Part shown: positions 57,303-64,000 of the stretch, in pieces
Position numbering within the stretch: position 1 is the stretch's first letter
How the letters are laid out: the number at the start of each line of letters is the position of its first letter
Notes under the pieces: generated by a model
The model's database searches: none
The model's input: only the letters and a program-made list of their open reading frames with translations
Told to the model about the DNA's origin: nothing
Position numbers and translations under genes: made by a program
NCBI RefSeq assembly: GCF_001886615.1
Contig: NZ_CP018139.1
Location: 2,542,001 to 2,606,000 of the forward strand
Direction: 5' to 3'
DNA: 64,000 nt
Source of the DNA: Halomonas aestuarii
Lineage (GTDB): Bacteria; Pseudomonadota; Gammaproteobacteria; Pseudomonadales; Halomonadaceae

Positions 57303-57489
57303 GGAATGGCGATGACATGACAGCTATCGACCCTTTTCAGACGTTCGGAATCCGCCTAGGATCTGTCGATCCGCTACACTGAGTGCCTGACCGAGGCAGT
57401 CAGGTGATGGCTGCCTGACTCGTAGAAATGAGTCTCCAGATTACCCGGGGCGCTTCATCTACCTGCAGCTACATGTCGGAGTCCGCAGT

Positions 57490-58161
57490 ATGACCAAAGC
57501 GCCATCGCTTCGCACCGCAGGTGTGTTCAGTGTGCTCGCGCTCACGCTGCTGCTTCTGGGTTCGGCCGTCATCATCGCTTCATCAGGTGCGGCGGCACAG
57601 GACCCGCTAGAGACCTTCTCGGACCCAGCAACCTTCACCGCCTTCCTGCAGGCTGCCGACCCGGCATTGCGAACGGCGCTGTTCCTCGACGGATTGTTCG
57701 CACTCTCCTATGCCGGGGCAGTTGGTTTCGCCGTGATCGCTTTTCGTGATCGTTGCCCGCCTGCTGCGTGGGCTGGCGGGCTTGGGATCCTCGTCACCAT
57801 GGTGCTGGATGTATCCGAGAACCTGCTGATGATGGGTTCGCTCGGACTCGCCGGCGCGGGGCAGGTAATCACCGGCGAGCGGATCTCGCTGCATGTTTTC
57901 GTTTCGGGAATGAAACTGCACCTGGCGGCCTTTTCGCTGGTTGCATTTACGTTCACGCTGCCCGATCGAGGGCTTATAACATGGCTGATGCGCTGGGGCG
58001 GCCGGACGATCATGCCCATCGCCGCGATCCTGTTCGTCACCGACGCTTTCGGCATGGGCGCGAACGCCTCGCTCGGCGTGTTCGTCGCGATGACCGGTGG
58101 GTTTGTGCTGCAGGCGATCCTGATGTGCCGAGAAGCCCAGGATCAGCCGCAGGTGGATTGA
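57490..58161 (+). CDS. Unrecognised membrane protein
   Basis: 223 residues, five to six predicted helices beginning at residue 10. A soluble segment follows the first helix (DPLETFSDPATFTAFLQ), then helices to the C-terminus. No family recognised. Codon use is less GC-extreme than its neighbours, suggesting acquisition together with the NERD and GFA genes. Confidence 0.7.
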   Translation: MTKAPSLRTAGVFSVLALTLLLLGSAVIIASSGAAAQDPLETFSDPATFTAFLQAADPALRTALFLDGLFALSYAGAVGFAVIAFRDRCPPAAWAGGLGILVTMVLDVSENLLMMGSLGLAGAGQVITGERISLHVFVSGMKLHLAAFSLVAFTFTLPDRGLITWLMRWGGRTIMPIAAILFVTDAFGMGANASLGVFVAMTGGFVLQAILMCREAQDQPQVD

Positions 58162-58285
58162 GAAGGACTGGCCTGGGCCTCTAGATCGACCACCGTCCGC
58201 TCGTGGCCGATAGCTGCCAGTTCGATGTAACAGGAATCGGCTTGCTGGAGATGTTTTAAACCTCGTCAACGAGCCGTTTGTCTCC

Positions 58286-61200
58286 TTACTGACTGACCAA
58301 CTTCGCTCGGCTGGTGCCGTTCCCCAGTGGCTCCACCTGGATCTGCACCGGGATCCGCTCGTGCATCTCCTGCACGTGGGAGATCACGCCCACCCGGCGC
58401 CCCAGCGCCTGCAATCCGTCCAGCGCCTCCATGGCGAGCGCCAGGGATTGCGGGTCGAGGCTGCCGAAGCCCTCGTCGATGAACAGCGACTCGATGTTGA
58501 GCTCGCCGGAGGCCATGGAGGCGAGCCCCAGGGCGAGGGCCAGCGAGACCAGGAAGGTCTCGCCGCCGGAGAGCGAGTGTACCGAGCGGCGCTCGTCGCC
58601 CATGTCGACGTCCACCACCAGCAGGCCCAGGGGACTGCCGCCGCGCACCAACCGATAGCGGCGGGAGAGGCCACTCAGGTGCGCGTTGGCGTGCTCCAGC
58701 AGCTGCTCGAGGTTGTAGGCCTGGGCGATGCGTCGGAAGGCCTTGCCGTCGGCGGAGCCGATCAGCTCGTTGATCTGGCCCCAGCGGCGGAACTCGGCTT
58801 GGGCGGCCTCCAGCTCGGTCTGGCCGGCCTTGCGCCGCTCGCGGCGGCGATCGTCATCGCTCAGGGCGAAGGCGGCCTCGTCGCGAGCCCGCTGGGCCTC
58901 CTCCAGGCGCGGCGTCAGGTCGGCCTCGGCTTTTTCCAGCGCCTGCCGGCGGCGGCGCAGTTCCTCGGCCACGGCGTCACCAAGTAGCGCCTCGTCGTGC
59001 TCCTCTTCCCGACTCGCTTCCTCGGTCTCCTCGATCAGGCCCTGGTCGCGGCGATGGCGCAGCAGGGCGTCGCGCCGCTCGGTGAGGGTGGCGGCGGCGC
59101 GCTGGCGGGCCTGGTCGGCGGCCTCGATCTGCCGCTCCTCGTCGCGGGCCGCTTCTTCTGTCTGGGCGAGCAGCCGGGTGAGGGTGGCGTCGGTCAGCTC
59201 GGGGTGCGCCGCGCGCCAGTCGGCGAGCTCGTGGGCGAGGGTGTCGCGCTCCCGGCGCAGCCTCTCGAGCCGCTCGGCCTCGTGCTCGACCCGCTGGGCG
59301 AGGCGCTGTTGCTCCTGCTGGGCCGCGTGCCAGCGCGCCTGAGCGGCGTCGCGGGCCTGGCGGGCCTGCTCCTGGCGGGCGTCGAGGTGCTGCTGCCAGG
59401 CATCCGGCGAGGCGTGCTCGCCGAGCCGGGCGGCGAGCCCACGGGAAAGCCGCTCGCGCTCCTCCCGCAGCGGCGGCAGCCGCTCGTCCAGCTCGGCCAG
59501 CGCCGTGTCGGCGTGCTGCTTCTCGGCCTCAAGGCGCGCCAGGGCGACATGGCCCTCCTGCAGCGCCTGCTCCAGCGGGGCCAGCTCGGCCTCGGCCCGG
59601 GCCAGCTCGTCCAGCCGCTGCCGCGCCTGCCGGCGGCGGGTCTCGCTCGCTTCGCGCTGGGCCTCGAGCCAGGCGTCGCGCTCGTTTGCCTCGATGGCGG
59701 CGAGCTCTCGCTGCAGGGGATGCGCCTCCAGGGCCTCGCGGGCGGCGTCGCGCTGCCGCTCGGCTGCCTCGCGATCCTGCCTATGGCGGGCGAGGGCGGC
59801 CTCCACGGCGCGGTACTCGCCGAAAAGCTCGTCGCGTTGCCGCTGGGCCGTGTCGCGCGCCTCGCGGGCTGTGTCGAGCTGGCGGGCTTCCTCCGCCTCC
59901 TGGGCCTCGAGCTGGGCGGCCTCCGGCGTGGCCGGCGGGTGCTGCCGCCATGGGTGGTCGTGGCCGCCGCACACCGGGCAGGGCTCGCCCTCGACGAGGG
60001 CCTCGCGCAGCCTCGCCACGCTCTCGCTACGCACGGCGCGGCTGCGATCGATCAGCGCGCTGACGCTGTCGAGGTGGGCCTGGGCGCGGTCCAGGGCCTG
60101 GCGGGCGTTCTGGCCCTCGGTCAGCAAGCTGTTCTTGCGGGTCTCGTCGTCGCCGAGCCGGCGGGTGAGCTGGCTAAGGGCCTGCTCCGCGCGACCGAGC
60201 TCCTGCCAGCGGCTGGCGAGCTCGCCCAGCGCCAGGTGGCGATGGGCCGCCTGGTCGTGGATCTGCTGAGCGGCCTGGCGAGCGGCATCGAGGCGAGGGT
60301 GAGTGCCCACCAACCGCTCGAGGGTCGCCTGCCAGTCGTCGCGCTGTCGCTGTCGTGTCTGCTGGGCCTCGCTGGCCGTGCGGTGCTCCCGGGCCAGCCG
60401 CTCGGCCTCGGCCTGCTGCCTGGTGCGGGCCGCCTCCAGGTCGGCGAGCTGCTTCTCGTGGGTGGCGAGGCGCTGGGCCTCGTCTCTGGCCTCGCGCAGG
60501 GCGGGCTCGGCCTCGCGTCGCGCCGCGGAGGCCTCGGCCAGGGCGCTCTCGCGGGCCTCGGTGGCCTCGCGGGCCTGTGCCTGGTCGCGTTCGGCGTCGG
60601 TGAGCGCTTGCCTCGTCTCGACGTGGCTCGCCTCCAGGGTGGCGATCTCGTCGGGCAGGGCGGCGCGGCGGGCGAGGGCGTGGCGCTGAGACGCGATCAG
60701 CCGGCGCCACTCGCGGTCGGCGCGCGCTTCGGCAAGCGCCTGCCAGTCGGCCTCGGCGTCCTGCTGCCGGGCCAGGCCCTGGCGATAGGCCTCGTGCAGC
60801 CGGGCATCGTCGTCGTGCCAGCGGCGCCGGGCCTGGAGCGATGCCGCCTGGTTCTGCAGGTCAGTGAGCGCTCGCCGGGTGGCCTCGGCCGCCTGCTTCA
60901 GTTCGGCGCGGGCCTCGGGCTCGGCGGGCCGGCCGTCGGCGAGCCTGGCCTCCAGGGCCTCGACGGCCTTCCTGGCCCGGCTGGCGCGCTGGTAGGCGGC
61001 CATGGAGATCGACGAGTACTCGGCGGTGCCGGTGAGGCGCTCGAGCAGGTCGCTGCGCTCGTTGTCGTCGGCCTGGAGGAAGGCGGCGAACTCGCTCTGG
61101 GCGAGCAGCACGGCGCGGGTGAACTGGTCGAAGGTGAGCCCCAGGCGCTCCGGCAGCAGGCGGTCGAACTCGCGCTTCTGGGTGGTGAGCAGGCGGTCGT

Positions 61201-61612
61201 CGTCGAGGTCGCGCAGCGACTGCTCGGCCTTCTGCAGCTTGCCGTCGACCTTCTCCCGGGCGCGGCGCACCGCCCAGCGGGCGCGGTAGCGGCGCCCGTC
61301 GCGGCCCACGAAGTCCACCTCGGCGAAGCCGGCGGCGGTACCGCGGCGCAGCAGGGTGCGCGGGTCGCTGGTGGTCAGGGTGGAGTCCGGGGTGTCGTCG
61401 ATCTGGCTGTCGCGGGCCGGCGCCTGGCGCAGCCGCGGCGTGCCGCCGTAGAGCGCCAGACACAGGGCGTCGAGCAGGGTGCTCTTGCCGGCCCCGGTGG
61501 GACCGGTGATGGCGAACAGGCCCGCATCCCGCAGCGGAGCGGTGGTGAAGTCGAGCTCGAGCGGGCCGGGCAGCGAGGCCAGGTTTTCCAGTCGCAGGGC
61601 GAGGATCCTCAT
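58286..61612 (-). CDS. sbcC: Exonuclease SbcC
   Basis: 1108 residues. N-terminal Walker A GPTGAGKST, long coiled coil with zinc hook CPVC (545-548), C-terminal signature SLSGGETFLVSLALA and Walker B FIDEGFGSLD. With SbcD it opens DNA hairpins and removes protein-blocked ends. It overlaps sbcD by 4 bp. Confidence 0.96.
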   Translation of the reverse strand: MRILALRLENLASLPGPLELDFTTAPLRDAGLFAITGPTGAGKSTLLDALCLALYGGTPRLRQAPARDSQIDDTPDSTLTTSDPRTLLRRGTAAGFAEVDFVGRDGRRYRARWAVRRAREKVDGKLQKAEQSLRDLDDDRLLTTQKREFDRLLPERLGLTFDQFTRAVLLAQSEFAAFLQADDNERSDLLERLTGTAEYSSISMAAYQRASRARKAVEALEARLADGRPAEPEARAELKQAAEATRRALTDLQNQAASLQARRRWHDDDARLHEAYRQGLARQQDAEADWQALAEARADREWRRLIASQRHALARRAALPDEIATLEASHVETRQALTDAERDQAQAREATEARESALAEASAARREAEPALREARDEAQRLATHEKQLADLEAARTRQQAEAERLAREHRTASEAQQTRQRQRDDWQATLERLVGTHPRLDAARQAAQQIHDQAAHRHLALGELASRWQELGRAEQALSQLTRRLGDDETRKNSLLTEGQNARQALDRAQAHLDSVSALIDRSRAVRSESVARLREALVEGEPCPVCGGHDHPWRQHPPATPEAAQLEAQEAEEARQLDTAREARDTAQRQRDELFGEYRAVEAALARHRQDREAAERQRDAAREALEAHPLQRELAAIEANERDAWLEAQREASETRRRQARQRLDELARAEAELAPLEQALQEGHVALARLEAEKQHADTALAELDERLPPLREERERLSRGLAARLGEHASPDAWQQHLDARQEQARQARDAAQARWHAAQQEQQRLAQRVEHEAERLERLRRERDTLAHELADWRAAHPELTDATLTRLLAQTEEAARDEERQIEAADQARQRAAATLTERRDALLRHRRDQGLIEETEEASREEEHDEALLGDAVAEELRRRRQALEKAEADLTPRLEEAQRARDEAAFALSDDDRRRERRKAGQTELEAAQAEFRRWGQINELIGSADGKAFRRIAQAYNLEQLLEHANAHLSGLSRRYRLVRGGSPLGLLVVDVDMGDERRSVHSLSGGETFLVSLALALGLASMASGELNIESLFIDEGFGSLDPQSLALAMEALDGLQALGRRVGVISHVQEMHERIPVQIQVEPLGNGTSRAKLVSQ

Positions 61613-62895
61613 GACGTCACCTCCTGGTCACCCGCCGCGCCGGCGTCGTCGCCCTCGGCGTCGAGGACGTCCTGGCAGAGCCGGTCGAAGTCGGCGAGCA
61701 CGTCCGCCTCGGGCGGCTCGCCCCAGCGGTCGGCCCAGGTGCGCTCGAAGAGCTTGCGCGGGCCGAGGCTCTCCAGGTCGACCCGCGCCGGGCCTTCCTC
61801 GCCCTCGACCCGGGGCAGGCGACGCTCGAGGCGCAGCAGGCGCAGCGCCTTGCCCTCGAGGGCCACCTCCACCCGGGCGCGCAGGTCGGGGACCGGGGCC
61901 TCGAGCGCGACGCGTACCTCCAGCCAGGGCCAGCGGTCTCTTGGCAGCTCGAGATCGTCCTCCAGGGCCTCGAGCTCGGCCAGCACCTGCTCGAGCGGCG
62001 CGGGGCCGACGCGGTGCATGGCCACCGGGCGGGGCACGGGGATCGCCTCGGTGGCGGCCAGCGCCTCGCCCTCGAGCACTACCTCCACCACCTGGTGGGG
62101 ATAGGTCACCTCGCTGAAGTCCAGGGGCAGGGGGCTGCCGCTGTAGCGGATGCGCTCCTCGCCGACCTGTTGCGCGCGGTGCAGGTGGCCGAGCGCCACG
62201 TAGGCGATGTCGTCGGGGAAGAGGGCGGCGGAGATCGACTCCTCGCCGCCGATCACGATGGGCCGCTCGCTGGCCTCGGAGACGGCGGCGCCGTGCAGGT
62301 GGGCGTGGCTCATCGCCACCAGCGCCTGGCCGGGCTCGCGGCGGGCGCGGGCGGCCTCGATCAGCCGGGTGTGCACGCGGTTGATGCCGGCGACGTAGTC
62401 GTTGGGCGCGCCGTCGGCGTCCTCGTCGGCGCGCACGCCGGCGCCGGTCACCTCGGCGGGGCGCAGGAAGGGCAGCGCCAGGCACCAGGCACGGGTCGCG
62501 CCCTCGGCGTCGGTGAGCGGCACCAGCAGCCGCTCGGCGTCGAGGTCGCCGTCGTCCTGCCAGTAGACCCGGCCCAGGGCGTGGGTGTTGAGCCTTCGCA
62601 TCAGCGGGGCGGGCAGCTCGATGCGGTTGCCGCTGTCGTGGTTGCCGGCGATCAGCACGATCTGAAGGCCCGGCAGGCGCTGGTGGGCGTCGACGATGAA
62701 GTCGTAGAGCAGCGCCTGGGCGGCCAGCGACGGGTTGACCACGTCGAAGATGTCGCCGGCCACCAGCAGGGCGTCGGTACGACGCGCCACCAGGTTGTCG
62801 AGCAGCCAGGTAAGGAAGGCGCGATGCTCGACGTGGCGCTCCTGGCCGTGGAAGCTCTGGCCCAGGTGCCAGTCGGCGGTGTGGATCAGTCTCAA
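61609..62895 (-). CDS. sbcD: Exonuclease SbcD
   Basis: 428 residues. Mre11-type phosphoesterase motifs HTADWHLGQSFHG, VAGDIFD, IAGNHDS, SHAHLHG and ALGHLHRAQQ are in order. It is the nuclease subunit of SbcCD. ATG 62895 is divergent from the endonuclease V gene. Confidence 0.95.
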   Translation of the reverse strand: MRLIHTADWHLGQSFHGQERHVEHRAFLTWLLDNLVARRTDALLVAGDIFDVVNPSLAAQALLYDFIVDAHQRLPGLQIVLIAGNHDSGNRIELPAPLMRRLNTHALGRVYWQDDGDLDAERLLVPLTDAEGATRAWCLALPFLRPAEVTGAGVRADEDADGAPNDYVAGINRVHTRLIEAARARREPGQALVAMSHAHLHGAAVSEASERPIVIGGEESISAALFPDDIAYVALGHLHRAQQVGEERIRYSGSPLPLDFSEVTYPHQVVEVVLEGEALAATEAIPVPRPVAMHRVGPAPLEQVLAELEALEDDLELPRDRWPWLEVRVALEAPVPDLRARVEVALEGKALRLLRLERRLPRVEGEEGPARVDLESLGPRKLFERTWADRWGEPPEADVLADFDRLCQDVLDAEGDDAGAAGDQEVTS

Positions 62896-62973
62896 GGTCG
62901 GCTCCCCGGTGGTCCGTCACGCGGCAAAAGCCGTAGTCTAACCCGAGCGACGCCGACACTTCAGGGAGCCCCG

Positions 62974-63684
62974 ATGCCCGATACCGCCTTGCACGACTGG
63001 AACCTCGCCCCGAAGGAGGCCATCGCCCTGCAGAAGCGCCTGGCCGGTCGCGTGGAGCGCGCCGACCGCCTGGACCCGGTGCGCCACCTCGCCGGTGTGG
63101 ACATCGGCTTCGAGGAGGACGGGGCGATCACCCGGGCGGCGGTGGTGGTGCTGGCCTGGCCGCCGGTTGCGTCAGGCGAGTTCGAACCGGCAACCTTTGA
63201 GATAGTGGAGCAGGTGGTGCATCGCGAGCCGACCCGCATGCCCTACGTGCCGGGGCTGCTCTCGTTTCGCGAGGTGCCGGCGGCGCTCGGCGCCTTCGAG
63301 AAGCTCACCACCCGGCCGCAGCTCGCCATGGTCGACGGCCAGGGCATCGCCCATCCGCGACGGATCGGGGTCGCCAGCCACCTGGGGCTGTGGCTTGACC
63401 TGCCGACCATCGGCGTGGCCAAGACGCGGCTCTGCGGCCGCCACGAGGAGCCCGGCCCCGCGCGGGGCGACTGGACGCCGCTGGTGGACGGCCCGGACGA
63501 CGAGACGATCGGCGCGGTGCTGCGCTCGCGCGCGAAGGTGAAGCCGATCTTCGTCTCGCCGGGGCATCGGGTGTCGCTTGCTACAGCGGTCGACTGGGTG
63601 ATCCGCTGCCTCGGGCGCACCAAGCTGCCGGAGCCGACGCGGCTGGCCGATCGGCTCGCCTCGCGGCGTGATCCGAGGTGCTAA
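62974..63684 (+). CDS. nfi: Endonuclease V
   Basis: 236 residues. Catalytic Asp in AGVDIGFEEDGAI, Glu in LLSFREVP, and VDGQGIAHPRRIGVASHLG are present. It cuts near deaminated bases such as inosine. ATG 62974 follows CAGGGAG. It is divergent from sbcDC, forming a DNA repair cluster. Confidence 0.95.
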   Translation: MPDTALHDWNLAPKEAIALQKRLAGRVERADRLDPVRHLAGVDIGFEEDGAITRAAVVVLAWPPVASGEFEPATFEIVEQVVHREPTRMPYVPGLLSFREVPAALGAFEKLTTRPQLAMVDGQGIAHPRRIGVASHLGLWLDLPTIGVAKTRLCGRHEEPGPARGDWTPLVDGPDDETIGAVLRSRAKVKPIFVSPGHRVSLATAVDWVIRCLGRTKLPEPTRLADRLASRRDPRC

Positions 63685-63742
63685 GCCTCGGAGTGTGAGG
63701 GCTATCGCAGAGAGTTCGACAACTCGGTAGCTCGGGGCTGAC

Positions 63743-63841
63743 CTGGCGACAAGCCTACGAGGAGGCGCTGTAAACCCATCCATGGGCGCTACCGATGCCA
63801 TCCCTGGCGTAGGACCTCCTCTTCGGCTTGCCCCCAGCGCC
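63743..63841 (+). repeat. Dispersed intergenic repeat, family A, copy 2
   Basis: 99 bp matching the reverse complement of 42414-42511. It lies in the 264-bp gap after nfi and is bracketed by the short inverted repeat AGGGCTATC / GATAGCCCT at about 63697 and 63865. Confidence 0.85.
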
Positions 63842-63948
63842 CCTTGATTCCGGTGACTGTGATAGCCCTGGCGTCTGTCACCGCGGCTTGCCAACCGCGG
63901 CCGGGCGGCGGACCATGGCGGCCCCTTTCCCTGGCTGGATGAGCGCCC

Positions 63949-64000
63949 ATGACCACCTCTCGCCCCGATCCCCTCGCGGCTACCCGCGCCTGGGTGGAGA
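63949..64000 (+). CDS. Start of a gene cut by the right edge, possibly DUF1415
   Basis: Only 17 residues (MTTSRPDPLAATRAWVE) are visible, after GGATGAG. The TRAWVE ending resembles the N-terminus of DUF1415 proteins, but this is too short to be sure. Confidence 0.45.
   Translation, partial: MTTSRPDPLAATRAWVE

Noticed and set aside
58997..62104. A 1035-residue open frame on the plus strand, antisense to sbcC/sbcD
   Set aside because: It is the low-complexity shadow of the GC-rich SbcCD coding region; both minus-strand proteins have full family motifs.

Overview
The window is a gene-dense, GC-rich stretch of a gammaproteobacterial chromosome. The gene set suggests Halomonas or a close halophilic relative: a divergent LysR / methylmalonate-semialdehyde dehydrogenase / GMC oxidoreductase cluster like the 3-hydroxypropionate (ddd) genes of Halomonas, polyamine-type ABC uptake, an SLC13 carrier, acidic proteins and many cyclic-di-GMP proteins. 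This assignment is inferred from gene content and codon bias; no rRNA or species marker is present. I saw no tRNA, rRNA, CRISPR array, complete insertion sequence or prophage.

Layout. 1-9.4 kb: an isocitrate-dehydrogenase-family gene cut by the left edge, YnfA, threonine ammonia-lyase and ChaC on the minus strand, pgpA on the plus strand, a large GAF-PAS-LOV-GGDEF-EAL protein, a PhoD-like phosphatase and NnrU. 9.6-13.6 kb: a four-gene polyamine-type ABC importer with a Tat-exported binding protein. 13.6-18 kb: a zinc-type CDF exporter, an FMN glutamate-synthase-like protein, a TauE/SafE permease and a LysR regulator. 18.2-21.5 kb: MmsA plus GMC oxidoreductase, probably a 3-hydroxypropionate degradation pair controlled by the divergent LysR. 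21.8-28.7 kb: cold-shock protein, SLC13 carrier, esterase, UbiA-like prenyltransferase, a lone trpB, a PAS-GGDEF cyclase and a small zinc ribbon. 28.8-32.8 kb: PIN-PhoH, patatin, peroxiredoxin and SDR. 32.9-39.2 kb: two divergent L,D-transpeptidases, an ABC exporter and a MepM-like endopeptidase. 39.4-42.4 kb: a pirin / LysR / glutathionyl-hydroquinone reductase module matching E. coli yhaK-yhaJ-yqjG. 42.4-50.2 kb: YaiI with a partly duplicated 3' end, DeaD, a DMT permease, a glutamine amidotransferase, an ArgE-like deacetylase, a homocysteine methyltransferase family protein and a monooxygenase-like membrane protein. 50.5-55.3 kb: mntR followed by a four-gene manganese ABC operon with a textbook MntR box inside its promoter. 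55.3-58.2 kb: a small accessory patch (GFA protein, an ACT-domain remnant, a NERD/zinc-ribbon protein, an unknown membrane protein) in which a short repeat occurs twice. 58.3-64 kb: sbcC-sbcD, endonuclease V, a dispersed repeat and the start of one more gene.

The most notable items are the LOV photoreceptor fused to cyclic-di-GMP domains, two families of intergenic repeats, the MntR-controlled operon whose two permeases both carry extra C-terminal cytoplasmic domains, the duplicated gene end at 42.55-42.85 kb, and a LexA-like palindrome upstream of the mepM-like gene. I did not find a clearly new multi-gene system. The LOV protein and the repeats are the best leads.
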